From Epsilonproteobacteria bacterium UBA4036 (lineage in GTDB: Bacteria; Campylobacterota; Campylobacteria; Campylobacterales; Arcobacteraceae), in assembly GCA_002382325.1 (NCBI GenBank), contig DGAG01000012.1, positions 1 to 64,000 on the forward strand: DNA of 64,000 nucleotides. The letters run 5' to 3'. The notes under the pieces were generated by a model. The model worked only from the letters and a program-made list of their open reading frames with translations. It made no database searches and was not told the DNA's origin. Positions 27,539-36,465 of the stretch are shown here, piece after piece (the first letter of the stretch is position 1; each line of letters starts with the position of its first letter). The position numbers and the translations under genes are program-made.

Positions 27539-27610
27539 GTTGGTGGTTTTGAGTTGATGGTTGATAGCAATTTTGCCATCAACCATCAACCATCAACCAT
27601 TAACTGTAAA
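27539..27610. repeat. Heptad-repeat inverted array between exbD and fba
   Basis: Left arm units: GTTGGTG, GTTTTGA, GTTGATG, GTTGATA. After a short loop (AATTTT flanked by GC), the right arm has CATCAAC three times and CATTAAC once. It fills the whole gap between the convergent exbD and fba stops and can fold into a near-perfect stem. Probably a bidirectional terminator. Confidence 0.7.
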
Positions 27611-28678
27611 CTAATTTTTATTCAGACACTGTAAATCTGAAAAAGCCGTTTCAAGTCTTGCTATCATAGATTCTTGACCCGCTCGTAAAAATTTTCGTGG
27701 GTCATAGTAGTTTTTATTGGGTTTGTCTTCCCCTTGAGGGTTTCCAATTTGTCCTTGCAAGTAGTCATGGTTTTTGGCTTCATATCCTCGAACACCATCC
27801 CAGAATGCCCATTGCGTATCGGTATCAATATTCATTTTGACTACGCCATAGCCAATGGCTTCTCTTATTTCACTCAACAATGAACCCGAACCACCATGAA
27901 AAACAAAATTAACGGGTTTATCATGGGTACTAAGTTTATTGGCAATAAATTTTTGAGAGTTGTCTAAAATAATGGGTGAGAGTTTTACATTGCCTGGTTT
28001 ATACACCCCATGAACATTTCCAAAACTTGCAGCAATGGTAAAATGAGGACTGACTTGATTTAATTGCTCATACGCATAACTGACTTCACTGGGTTGAGTA
28101 TATAATAAGGCATTATCTACATGAGAGTTATCAACACCATCTTCTTCTCCCCCTGTAATTCCCAATTCAATTTCAATCATCATATCAATGGCTGACATGG
28201 TTTTAAAATACTCAACGCATGTAGCAATATTTTCTTCTAATGTGTCTTCACTTAAATCCAACATATGTGAAGTATAAAGAGGTCGTCCTGTTCGCTCAAA
28301 ATGATTTTTACCGGCAACCAATAAACCATCAATCCAAGGTAGTAATTTTCGTGCTGCGTGGTCAGTATGTAAAATAACAGGAATCCCATAAGCAACGGCC
28401 AAAGTATGAATATGCACCGCTCCACTAATTGCCCCTAAAATTGCTGCATCATCACTTTTTAAGCCTTTACCGGCAAAAAAAGCAGCTCCTCCGTTTGAAA
28501 ATTGAACGATAACAGGAGATTGCGCTTTTTGTGCTGCTTCCAGTACGGCATTGGCAGAATCTGTTCCCACCACATTGACGGCTGGAATAGCAAAGTTGTT
28601 CTCTTTGGCATAGTTAAATAATTTGTGTGCTTCGCTTCCGCTTAAGACACCTGGCTTAACAATATCTAATACTCCCAC
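27611..28678 (-). CDS. fba: Class II fructose-bisphosphate aldolase
   Basis: 355 residues, the class IIA length. It shows the zinc ligands in ILHTDHAARKLL and the later FHGGSGS motif, plus the catalytic Asp after VILHTD and the phosphate-binding NMDTDTQWAF-type segment (KMNIDTDTQWAFWDG). It interconverts fructose-1,6-bisphosphate and two triose phosphates, in Campylobacterota mainly for gluconeogenesis. It lies 11 bp after a parvulin gene, an arrangement familiar from other Campylobacterota. Confidence 0.96.
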   Translation of the reverse strand: MGVLDIVKPGVLSGSEAHKLFNYAKENNFAIPAVNVVGTDSANAVLEAAQKAQSPVIVQFSNGGAAFFAGKGLKSDDAAILGAISGAVHIHTLAVAYGIPVILHTDHAARKLLPWIDGLLVAGKNHFERTGRPLYTSHMLDLSEDTLEENIATCVEYFKTMSAIDMMIEIELGITGGEEDGVDNSHVDNALLYTQPSEVSYAYEQLNQVSPHFTIAASFGNVHGVYKPGNVKLSPIILDNSQKFIANKLSTHDKPVNFVFHGGSGSLLSEIREAIGYGVVKMNIDTDTQWAFWDGVRGYEAKNHDYLQGQIGNPQGEDKPNKNYYDPRKFLRAGQESMIARLETAFSDLQCLNKN

Positions 28679-28689
28679 GTTTTAACTCC

Positions 28690-29517
28690 TTACTTGATTA
28701 CGATTTTTGCAGATTCTTTTAATTTAGCCACCACATCTTTAATATTGTTTCTAAATTTTTCTTGAGTAAGTACTTGTTTGATTTGCTCTTTGACTTCATC
28801 AAAATTTAATTTTTTTGAAGGAGTTTTATCTTCTAAGTAAATCACATGATAGCCAAATTGTGTTTTTACAGGCGTCTTAGTATAGGTTCCTTTTTGTAAA
28901 GCCGCCGCCGCACTTGAAAATTCTGGAACCATTTGATTGGCAGCAAATTCACCTAAAGAACCGCCATTTTTACCTGTAGGTCCTGTTGATTTTGTTTTCG
29001 CCAATTCAATAAAAGATTCCAATTTATTTTTAGAAGCATCCAATGATTTAATCACGGCTTTGGCTTCATCTTCACTTTGCACTAAGATATGTCGAGCGTT
29101 GAGTTTTTCTTGAGTAATAAATTGTTCTTGATTTTTAGCATAATAATCGCTGATCTCTTTATCCGATACAGAGATTTTTTTGAACTCTTCTTGCATCCAA
29201 ATTTCCAATGCCAAATCTTTTTTGATTTTTTCTAACGCTTCTTTAAACGAACTGTTTTTTTCAACGCCACTTTTTAAAGCAGATTTCGTTAAAAGCTTTT
29301 TTTCAACCAATTGATTGATCACCATCTCTTGTGTTTTTACAGGTAACGTATCAAAATCAACTTGTGGATTTCTTAAAACTACGGCGATATCTTCTTTGGT
29401 GATATTTTCTCCATCAACTGTCGCATACACATCTTTAGCACTTAAACTTGTTGTTGTTAATGCCAATGCTGTTACGAAACTAAGAACCCATTTTTTACTT
29501 GTTACTCTCTTTTGCAT
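28690..29517 (-). CDS. Periplasmic parvulin-type peptidyl-prolyl isomerase (PEB4/PpiC-SurA-like)
   Basis: 275 residues with a signal peptide (about 1-28), a helical chaperone N-terminal region (VYATVDGENITKEDI), and a parvulin domain (ARHILVQSEDEAKAVI...GGSLGEFAANQMVPEF...TQFGYHVIYLED). It matches PEB4/Cj0596 in layout, a periplasmic chaperone for outer-membrane proteins. The gene at 54617 in the nir cluster is a clear paralogue. Confidence 0.9.
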   Translation of the reverse strand: MQKRVTSKKWVLSFVTALALTTTSLSAKDVYATVDGENITKEDIAVVLRNPQVDFDTLPVKTQEMVINQLVEKKLLTKSALKSGVEKNSSFKEALEKIKKDLALEIWMQEEFKKISVSDKEISDYYAKNQEQFITQEKLNARHILVQSEDEAKAVIKSLDASKNKLESFIELAKTKSTGPTGKNGGSLGEFAANQMVPEFSSAAAALQKGTYTKTPVKTQFGYHVIYLEDKTPSKKLNFDEVKEQIKQVLTQEKFRNNIKDVVAKLKESAKIVIK

Positions 29518-29687
29518 ATCTGTCCTTTGAAATTTTATGGATTTAATTCTATCCTCTTTTTATTAACACTTGCGTTAATAATTTAAAAAACGCATTGTAT
29601 CATAATCAAAATAAAGTATGGTTACTCAATTTTTAAAAATTTTTAAAATTTAACTTAAAAACCCTTTAAAAAATTAAATTCTTATGA

Positions 29688-29738
29688 TATAATTCCGAAA
29701 ATTTAAACTTAACTTAAATTTAAGCTCAACTTAAAGCA
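29688..29738 (+). promoter_or_regulatory. Promoter and 11-bp direct repeats upstream of the response-regulator gene
   Basis: A TATAAT at 29688-29693 is followed by three copies of AAYTTAA starting at 29706, 29717 and 29728, exactly 11 bp apart. OmpR/PhoB-family regulators typically bind such direct repeats at one-helical-turn spacing. Their position around and after the expected start point suggests autorepression by the product of the next gene. A fourth AACTTAA lies upstream at 29652. Confidence 0.5.
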
Positions 29739-29769
29739 AAAATGACTTTATAAAAAAGGAAATCCATTT

Positions 29770-30456
29770 ATGAGAATTTTAATCATTGAAGACGAAATTA
29801 CACTGAACAGAACACTGCAAGAAGGATTAACGGATTTTGGTTACCAAGTAGACACAGCAGAGAATTATAAAGATGCTGAGTATTTTATTGACATTAGAAA
29901 TTATGATTTAGTATTAACCGATTGGATGTTACCCGATGGTGATGGTATTGAGTTATGTAAAATTGTAAAAAACAGAAGTTCAAGAACTGCAGTGGTGATT
30001 CTTTCAGCACGAGACGATAAAGAGAGCGAAATCGAAGCCTTAAAATCAGGAGCAGATGATTATATTAAAAAACCATTTGATTTTGATATTTTATTAGCAC
30101 GAATTGAAGCAAGATTGAGATTTGGTGGTACGAATATCATTGAAATTGATGATTTATCGATTAACCCTGATGAAGAGAAAATCATGTATGACGGTGAAGA
30201 AATCGAACTTAAAGGGAAACCATTTGAAGTATTAACTCACCTTGCACGACACCGAGATCAAATTGTTTCAAAAGAACAACTGCTTGATGCCATTTGGGAA
30301 GAACCAGAGTTAGTAACGCCAAACGTTATTGAAGTTGCCATTAACCAAATCAGACAAAAAATGGACAAACCATTAAACATCTCTACCATTGAAACCATTC
30401 GAAGAAGAGGTTACCGATTTTGTTATCCAAATACATCAAGCGACACAACTAACTAA
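29770..30456 (+). CDS. OmpR/PhoB-family response regulator
   Basis: 228 residues: a receiver domain (about 1-120) with the acidic pair near IEDE, the phospho-acceptor Asp in LVLTDWMLPDGDG and the switch Lys in DDYIKKPF; then a winged-helix DNA-binding domain (about 130-222) ending IETIRRRGYRF. It is the partner of the kinase 8 bp downstream. Direct repeats in its leader hint at autoregulation. The stimulus is unknown. Confidence 0.93.
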   Translation: MRILIIEDEITLNRTLQEGLTDFGYQVDTAENYKDAEYFIDIRNYDLVLTDWMLPDGDGIELCKIVKNRSSRTAVVILSARDDKESEIEALKSGADDYIKKPFDFDILLARIEARLRFGGTNIIEIDDLSINPDEEKIMYDGEEIELKGKPFEVLTHLARHRDQIVSKEQLLDAIWEEPELVTPNVIEVAINQIRQKMDKPLNISTIETIRRRGYRFCYPNTSSDTTN

Positions 30457-30464
30457 GTCCTTGC

Positions 30465-31757
30465 ATGATATATTCGAAGAGCATCTATAAGCAATTTCAC
30501 CAAAAACTTATATTTGCGACTTCGATTTTTATTGTTACTCTCTCCTTTATTTTTTATGGTTATACCAAAGCAACTATCTATGAAGATATCAAAGATGGAC
30601 TTCTTCAAGATGCCAAACTCATTTATAAAGTCAGTAAAGAATCAAAATTTCAAGATGCCACTTTTAATGTTATTACGTTAGGCGATGTCAATGTTGATAT
30701 TGTGGCGTTAGAAGATGTTAATGACATAAAATATATCAATTTCAGACAAAATGATGATTATTATGTTCAATTGCTTTACCCTTTTGATATACAAGAAAAA
30801 AAATTTATTAAAATTACTAAAAATATTAACTCTTCACGGAAGATGCTCAGCAAAATTTTTAACAATATTTTACTCTTAAGCTTAGGTGGCTTAATCATGG
30901 TTATCTTGTATGCGTTTACCGTTTCTAAAACACTTTTAAAACCCATTATTCAAATTACTGAAAAACTTTCTAATATGAATGAAAACTTTTTAACCCAAAT
31001 TGATAAAAATACTCTTCCTATTGAATTTCATCCTTTAGCCAATTCCATTAATACCCTAACCAATAAAATACAAAACTTTGTTAAATTTAAAAAAGAACTT
31101 TTTATCGGTGCTGCGCATGAACTTAAAACACCCCTTGCTGTAATGAAACTGAAAAATGAAGTGACCTTAATGAAAAAAAGAGAGTGCACTAAATATGAAG
31201 AAACATTAAAACTCACCATTGCACAAATCAATGAAATGAATAAAATGATTACGTCGATTTTAGATATAGGACGAGCAGAAGGAGCGCAGTTTGAGAAGCC
31301 TGTTGAATTGGATATTGTTAATTTTTTAAACTCAAAAATTAATGATTATAAACTGCTTTCAGAACAAAAAGATGTTGCGTTACATTTTAACACCAAACTC
31401 AAATCATTTATTACCATTATACAACCCACTTTGCTGACACATATTATTCAAAACTTTGTTCAAAATGCCATTAAATTTACCCCAAAAGGCAATAACATTC
31501 AGGTCAATTTATACAAAAGTCAAGGTACGGCTGTCATTGAAGTCATTGATGAAGGCATAGGTATTGATGAAAACTTGGATTTATTTGCTCCTTTTAAACG
31601 AGTAGGTGCTGAATCGGGTGCGGGATTAGGGCTATTTTTAGCCAAAAATGCTGCTGATACCTTAGGTGCAACCATCAGCTTAAAAAATCGTCCGGATGAT
31701 AAAAAAGGTACGATTGCTACATTGATTTTGTCCAGCAACCCTACGTGTAAAATTTAA
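30465..31757 (+). CDS. Sensor histidine kinase, partner of the upstream regulator
   Basis: 430 residues. Membrane helices at about 15-35 and 135-158 flank a roughly 95-residue periplasmic domain of unknown fold. A HAMP-like linker, the H-box AAHELKTPLAV, the N-box QNAIKFTPKG, and G-boxes DEGIGID and GAGLGLFLAKN follow. It forms a two-component system with the preceding gene. The sensor domain has no recognisable motif. Confidence 0.92.
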   Translation: MIYSKSIYKQFHQKLIFATSIFIVTLSFIFYGYTKATIYEDIKDGLLQDAKLIYKVSKESKFQDATFNVITLGDVNVDIVALEDVNDIKYINFRQNDDYYVQLLYPFDIQEKKFIKITKNINSSRKMLSKIFNNILLLSLGGLIMVILYAFTVSKTLLKPIIQITEKLSNMNENFLTQIDKNTLPIEFHPLANSINTLTNKIQNFVKFKKELFIGAAHELKTPLAVMKLKNEVTLMKKRECTKYEETLKLTIAQINEMNKMITSILDIGRAEGAQFEKPVELDIVNFLNSKINDYKLLSEQKDVALHFNTKLKSFITIIQPTLLTHIIQNFVQNAIKFTPKGNNIQVNLYKSQGTAVIEVIDEGIGIDENLDLFAPFKRVGAESGAGLGLFLAKNAADTLGATISLKNRPDDKKGTIATLILSSNPTCKI

Positions 31758-31760
31758 AGA

Positions 31761-31812
31761 AGTGACGAGTAACAAGTTAAACCTCGTCACTTGTTACTTG
31801 TTTCTTGTCACT
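31761..31812. repeat. Heptad-repeat inverted array after the two-component operon
   Basis: Left arm: AGTGACG, AGTAACA, AGTT. Right arm, read on the minus strand: AGTGACA, AGAAACA, AGTAACA, AGTGACG. It lies in the 60-bp gap between convergent genes (kinase and CoA-binding protein) and can fold as a hairpin with a short loop. Likely a bidirectional terminator. Confidence 0.68.
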
Positions 31813-31817
31813 GTTTA

Positions 31818-32249
31818 TTATCCAAATATTGCTTTGTGTTCAATTTTAGTACAGTGATTTTGCACCACTTTGAGTCCTGCATCTTTGGCTTTTTGTGCCG
31901 CTTCATTGTTCACCAATCCCAACTGTGTCCAAATCGTATCAACATCCCCTCTCATAATGGCTTCATCAACAACTTCTGCTATAACATCAGGTTTTCTAAA
32001 AATATCCACCATATCGATTTTAAAAGGGATTTCACTTAAATTCCGATAGACTTTTTCTCCTAAAATGGTCTCTTCTTTAGGATACACTGGCACAATAACA
32101 AACCCTGCATTTTTTAAATAGTTTGCCACCATATTACTGGCTTTTGTTGTATCGGGTGAGCACCCAATAATTGCAATGGTTTTGGTATTTTCAAAAATCG
32201 TTTTAATCTCTTTTGTAGAGGAATTAACGCTTGGCATTTCACAACTCAT
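31818..32249 (-). CDS. CoA-binding (YccU-like) Rossmann protein
   Basis: 143 residues with the CoA_binding pattern: IAIIGCSPDTTKASNMVANYL, VIVPVYPKEETILGEKVY and a C-terminal VQNHCTKIEH. The family binds CoA in some structures but has no settled function. It touches the DHH phosphoesterase gene by one base and is probably cotranscribed with it and the Rrf2 gene. Confidence 0.85.
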   Translation of the reverse strand: MSCEMPSVNSSTKEIKTIFENTKTIAIIGCSPDTTKASNMVANYLKNAGFVIVPVYPKEETILGEKVYRNLSEIPFKIDMVDIFRKPDVIAEVVDEAIMRGDVDTIWTQLGLVNNEAAQKAKDAGLKVVQNHCTKIEHKAIFG

Positions 32250-33298
32250 TATTCAATCCTTTTAAGTTTTTCTTGTATATAGTGTTTAACATCTTCATAA
32301 TTGATGGTTTCAGTAAAGTCTTCAAATTTTGCACCAGCAGCATTAGGATGCCCTCCTCCATTGGCAAGTTTTTGAGCAATCAACGAGACGTCCACTTTGC
32401 CATTAGCCCTCAAAGAAATGGCTCCTCTTCTACTAATATCAATAAAGAAGTCATACTCACTGTTGGCTTTTAAAAAAGCATTTGCGGGTATTGAAATTGA
32501 CCCTAAGGTGTATGTCAGTACTCCTTTATGCTCTTTATAATAAACGGTCAATTCCTCTTTTTTATTCTCTAAGGTTTGAACCAAATAACGTGCGCTTAGA
32601 TTGTCAATCGTATTGTTATTGTCATCTTGTTTTAAGTACTCTTTTTTAATAAAGTGTATGCTATCGTCCAAAGCAATATTGCCATTGTTTTCATTGATAA
32701 ATCGTGCTGCAGTGGCTAAAAGCCATAATCGATAATTGCGATTCTCTTCAGCGAATAGAACATTATTAATTTCATTTGCTTGTGTCACCAATCGCATCAG
32801 TACTTTTCCAAACTCAAAATTCTTAGTCTCATGCTCTAACCAAATATCAACGGCATTAATACAATCAACCAAAGGTTTTATCCACGTATTTTCTTGTGTA
32901 TTAAACCCTTCATATTGATCAAATAAATAATCGTACACAATTTTAGTGGCACATCGTGAAGTATCTAAAAAATACCAATCATACTTTTGGGCACACTTTT
33001 CTCCTGTAATATGATGATCTAAAAGTTGTAAAGTAATGTTTGCTCCCAAATCATTGAGTTGAGTGATTTCTTTGTGTAACTCTTTGGCTTCACCTAAGGT
33101 AAGATTTAAATCGCTGATAATAAATAAAATCTCTTCATTAAGATGTTCTTTGATTTTTTCTAACACCTTTTGAAGACAAAGCTTAACCTCCAATCCATAA
33201 TTGGCATTAAGAAAATAGCCCGTTTTAAAAAACTCTTTGGTTAATAATTGACAACCGTATCCATCCAAATCGGTGTGAGAAATATGAAATAGCTTCAT
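32249..33298 (-). CDS. DHH-family phosphoesterase
   Basis: 349 residues. The N-terminal DHH domain has HISHTDLDGYG, a central Asp (IISDLN) and the name motif LLDHH. The C-terminal DHHA1-like domain ends in the Gly-rich NGGGHPNAAGAKF. Such proteins hydrolyse short RNAs (nanoRNase), pAp or cyclic-di-nucleotide products with Mn2+. This shorter two-domain form may be a nanoRNase; the substrate is not certain. Confidence 0.85.
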   Translation of the reverse strand: MKLFHISHTDLDGYGCQLLTKEFFKTGYFLNANYGLEVKLCLQKVLEKIKEHLNEEILFIISDLNLTLGEAKELHKEITQLNDLGANITLQLLDHHITGEKCAQKYDWYFLDTSRCATKIVYDYLFDQYEGFNTQENTWIKPLVDCINAVDIWLEHETKNFEFGKVLMRLVTQANEINNVLFAEENRNYRLWLLATAARFINENNGNIALDDSIHFIKKEYLKQDDNNNTIDNLSARYLVQTLENKKEELTVYYKEHKGVLTYTLGSISIPANAFLKANSEYDFFIDISRRGAISLRANGKVDVSLIAQKLANGGGHPNAAGAKFEDFTETINYEDVKHYIQEKLKRIE

Positions 33299-33696
33299 TC
33301 TGAAATATCTTTTAGTGTTAATTCTTTTAAAAACAGATTGATTTTTGACTGTAAATTATTTAACAATGGCCAAATAGTACAACAACTTCCTATGTCAGAA
33401 GGACACGATGTAATAGAAGGAGAACACTCAAAGACTGAAGGAATTTTTTCTTCTGCTGCCGTGGTGATTTCTAAAATGGTGATATGGTCATACGGTTTAT
33501 TTAAAACAAACCCTCCATTGACCCCTTTATAGGATTTTACAATCTCATACTTGGCTAAGTTTTGCATGATTTTGGCTAAAAAAGATTTTGAAATATTTAA
33601 CTCACGAGAAAGGACATCCACATTTTTAGGCTCATCACTTTTAGCAATGGAAATAAGTGAAAGTAATGCATACTCGCTCTTTTTTGTAAGTAACAT
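33295..33696 (-). CDS. Rrf2-family transcriptional regulator with Cys-rich loop
   Basis: 133 residues: a winged helix (MLLTKKSEYALLSLISIAKSDE; NISKSFLAKIMQNLAKYEIVKSYKG) and a loop with C-x6-C-x6-CC (VFECSPSITSCPSDIGSCC), fitting an Fe-S cluster site as in IscR and NsrR. Members sense Fe-S status, NO or redox state. In a denitrifier an NO-sensing role is attractive, but the gene is several kb from the nir/nor genes and no target site was found. Confidence 0.85.
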   Translation of the reverse strand: MLLTKKSEYALLSLISIAKSDEPKNVDVLSRELNISKSFLAKIMQNLAKYEIVKSYKGVNGGFVLNKPYDHITILEITTAAEEKIPSVFECSPSITSCPSDIGSCCTIWPLLNNLQSKINLFLKELTLKDISE

Positions 33697-33802
33697 AAAT
33701 TTCCTAATTTTTAAATTTTTCTATTTTACAGAAATTATGTTTAAGGTTTGTGGAATTGAAAATTGTAGTTTAAAAGTTTTGAAAAAGAGTGAAGGAGAAA
33801 CA

Positions 33803-33827
33803 TAAAGGTCTTAAAAAAAGACCTTTA
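33803..33827 (-). terminator. Terminator of rpsO
   Basis: Perfect 10-bp arms (TAAAGGTCTT / AAGACCTTTA) with a 5-nt loop lie 8 bp past the rpsO stop. Confidence 0.85.
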
Positions 33828-33834
33828 TTAAAAA

Positions 33835-34107
33835 TTATTTAGCTCGGATACCTAAATCTGCAACCAATGTTGTAAATCTGGCATAATCTGTAGCTCTTAG
33901 GTATTTAAGAAGTCTTTTTCTTTTACCTACCATTTTAAGTAATCCTAATCTTGAAGAGTGATCTTTTTTGTTGATCTTTAAATGTTCTGTAAGAACTTTA
34001 ATTTGCTCTGTTAAAATTGCGATTTGAACTTCCGCTGAACCTGTGTCTTTTTCATCTCTTCTGTATTTAGCAATAATTTCGCTTTTTACATCCTGATCTA
34101 AAGCCAT
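33835..34107 (-). CDS. rpsO: 30S ribosomal protein S15
   Basis: 90 residues of typical S15: EIIAKYRRDEKDTGSAEVQIAILTEQI, HLKINKKDHSSRLGLLKMVGKRKRLLKYL and YTTL-like end (YARFTTLVADLGIR). It binds 16S rRNA early in 30S assembly. It follows GGAGGTC. A TATAAT (minus strand, 34158-34163) and a small CACTG/CAGTG stem at 34135-34150 lie in the leader, where S15 autoregulation would act. Confidence 0.98.
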   Translation of the reverse strand: MALDQDVKSEIIAKYRRDEKDTGSAEVQIAILTEQIKVLTEHLKINKKDHSSRLGLLKMVGKRKRLLKYLRATDYARFTTLVADLGIRAK

Positions 34108-34214
34108 AATGACCTCCTGATTGGTATATTATCTCACTGTTTTTGCAGTGGAGGCGTATTATAAGAAAATTAGTATTAAAGTTACTTTAATTAAAGGGCA
34201 CCTATAAATCTTAA

Positions 34215-35243
34215 TTACGCAATAAAATCCAAAGAACTTAACACTCCAGCCGTTCCATCTTCTCGTAAAAAAATAGAACTGCTTTTAAGCTGTGCCATGC
34301 TCTCATTAACTGACTTATTATACGTAAAGGCACTCTTGACTTCATTTAAATATAATGCCCCTATTCCCACTTGTCCCAAACCAATAAGAGTATCGTCTCC
34401 TGTTTCATTTTTACTCCAAATAAGCAAATCATTAAAAATAGGGTCATTTTCATCAATCCAATTATTGCCATCACTGTCATACGCTCTTAACTCTTCAAAA
34501 CCATTGTTGGTGTTTGGACCAAATAGTTCACTGCCATTATCGATTTCACCGTTATGATTTTTATCCAACACCAAAAAGCCATTTCCTTTTTTTAATGCCG
34601 GTAAATCCAGTAACATTTCATTGTTTTTTAAATCAAATTTGAAACTCATGGTATCGCTTAATGTATCAAATGCAGTTGCACTGCCATCGTATTGTATGAC
34701 CAATGGGTCTAAAAAACTTGTTTCTTCAAACGTCAAAGTCTCTTTATGTTGTTCAAAAAATGCCTTGGTATAACTGCATTCTAAATTGACCGTAAACTCT
34801 TTATCGCCCGTTTTAATAAGTGCTTGAGTATTAAAAGCAATGGAATCACTTCTTGAATACTCTATGGTTTTTTCAATTTTAACTTCTCTTTTAATGGCAA
34901 ATCGAATATTGTCTTGGCTTTGTTTGTTCATTCCCTCTGCCATATGATTTATCTTAGGATACATACAAACACGTTTTTTGCCTTGTAAAAAACGTTGTAA
35001 TATCTGTTCTAAAATCACTTTAGTAATCTCTTCATAAGGTTGTAAATGACTTTGCGTATGTTTAACTTCATAGGTGCGCTCAAGGTAATCACTTTTATTA
35101 GGTTGAATCGGTTTTTCTTTGACCAAAGGAGAACTTAATGGCTCAAGCACCAATTGTCTGAATGTTAATTCCGATGTAATATTCATTTCATAATGACTGG
35201 ATGATTGTGTACACATTTGTACTTCTGAAGATTCTATTTTCAT
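34215..35243 (-). CDS. Protein with EF-hand/dockerin-like Ca2+ loops, function unknown
   Basis: 342 residues with no signal peptide or membrane helix. Two D-x-N/D-x-(D/N)-G-type loops, LDKNHNGEIDNGSELFG and YDSDGNNWIDENDPIF, sit at about 240-285 and look like paired Ca2+ sites. The first 230 residues are not recognisable. Similar C-terminal regions occur in large bacterial adhesins and in proteins annotated as VCBS or EF-hand. No cognate neighbours were seen; it stands alone with its own leader. Confidence 0.6.
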   Translation of the reverse strand: MKIESSEVQMCTQSSSHYEMNITSELTFRQLVLEPLSSPLVKEKPIQPNKSDYLERTYEVKHTQSHLQPYEEITKVILEQILQRFLQGKKRVCMYPKINHMAEGMNKQSQDNIRFAIKREVKIEKTIEYSRSDSIAFNTQALIKTGDKEFTVNLECSYTKAFFEQHKETLTFEETSFLDPLVIQYDGSATAFDTLSDTMSFKFDLKNNEMLLDLPALKKGNGFLVLDKNHNGEIDNGSELFGPNTNNGFEELRAYDSDGNNWIDENDPIFNDLLIWSKNETGDDTLIGLGQVGIGALYLNEVKSAFTYNKSVNESMAQLKSSSIFLREDGTAGVLSSLDFIA

Positions 35244-35372
35244 AATAACTCCTTTATTCTATACAAATATCATAATATATTACACAAAATAAAAGAAGAG
35301 GAAAAGAGTTAAAATAATACAAAAAATTATTTAATAAGCATAATTTAATTCAATATTAAGAATAGGAAGAAC

Positions 35373-35434
35373 TTTTGAATGCTTAATGTTGAATGTTTAA
35401 TTCTTAATTTAAAATTCAACATTCAACATTAAAA
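35373..35434. repeat. Heptad-repeat inverted array downstream of moaA
   Basis: Left arm: ATGCTTA, ATGTTGA, ATGTTTA, ATTCTTA. Right arm on the minus strand: ATGTTGA twice, framed by GTTTTA and ATTTT. It begins two bases past the moaA stop and can act as its terminator. Unlike the other three arrays, it lies between codirectional genes. Confidence 0.66.
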
Positions 35435-35435
35435 C

Positions 35436-36401
35436 TCACCCTCCTGTTTCATAAAAAGCTCGACTGGAAGTCTCTTGACTCCACTTGTTTTTTTCAGGTT
35501 TATTGGCTAACACATTTTTTAGAATTTGTGTCGCTTTTTGTATGTCTTTATTTTGTATGGCTTCTTTAATGCTTTGGGCATCTTCAAAATATAAACAGGG
35601 AATCAACACCCCACTGGCAGTCAATCGTACACGATTACAAGTGGCACAAAAATCATCTTTATGTGGTTCTATAATGCCAAAGACATAACCATCATCAAGC
35701 ATATAATCTTGTGAAGGAGAACTTCCTTTTCTTTCACATTTAACAAAATGATATTTTTGTGCAATAATCTTTTGAATCTCTTCAGAGGTATAGCCTTTGG
35801 TTGTCATGAGAGCTTGTTGGTTTTCCATAAACTCAATAAAACGCACGGTGTAGCCTCTTTGTTTACAAAAATCTAAAATATCAAGCAATTCATCGTCATT
35901 GACTCCTTGCATAGGAACACAGTTGACTTTAATTTTAAGCCCCACTTCATCCGCTTTGTCAATTCCTTCTAAGACGGTTTGTAAAACATCTTTTTGAGCG
36001 ATTTTCTCAGCAATTTTGGGTTTGAGTGAATCCAAAGAGACATTAATTCGTTTCAATCCTGCCTCTTTTAATTTTTGTGCGGCTTGGGGAAGTAAGTAGG
36101 CATTGGTAGTTAATGCTAAGTCAATATCTTCTTTATATTGAGCAATCATGGCAATAAAATGTTCTAATCCCTCTCTTAAAAGAGGTTCTCCTCCTGTAAT
36201 TCTGACTTTTTTTACTCCCTCATCAATACACACTTTAACAAATTCAAATAACTCTTCGTAGGTGAGTAAATTTTCTTTAGGAACCCAAGAAAATGGCTTC
36301 TCTGGCATACAATATTGACATCTAAAATTGCATCGTTCGGTTACTGAAACGCGCAAATAATCTACTACTCGGTTGTGTCCATCTATTAACATATCATTCA
36401 C
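35436..36401 (-). CDS. moaA: GTP 3',8-cyclase MoaA (molybdenum cofactor)
   Basis: 321 residues, radical SAM. The first cluster motif is CNFRCQYCMP, the second cluster is CATCNRVRLTASGVLIPC, and the protein ends in the conserved Gly-Gly needed for activity. It starts Mo-cofactor synthesis, which would be required by a nitrate reductase to feed this denitrification pathway. It is divergent from the Crp/Fnr gene at 36466. Confidence 0.96.
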   Translation of the reverse strand: MNDMLIDGHNRVVDYLRVSVTERCNFRCQYCMPEKPFSWVPKENLLTYEELFEFVKVCIDEGVKKVRITGGEPLLREGLEHFIAMIAQYKEDIDLALTTNAYLLPQAAQKLKEAGLKRINVSLDSLKPKIAEKIAQKDVLQTVLEGIDKADEVGLKIKVNCVPMQGVNDDELLDILDFCKQRGYTVRFIEFMENQQALMTTKGYTSEEIQKIIAQKYHFVKCERKGSSPSQDYMLDDGYVFGIIEPHKDDFCATCNRVRLTASGVLIPCLYFEDAQSIKEAIQNKDIQKATQILKNVLANKPEKNKWSQETSSRAFYETGG

Positions 36402-36465
36402 TTAATTATAAATTTTGATAGGATAATATAAAATTGCTTAAACAAAATATTATCAGGTAGGTAGT

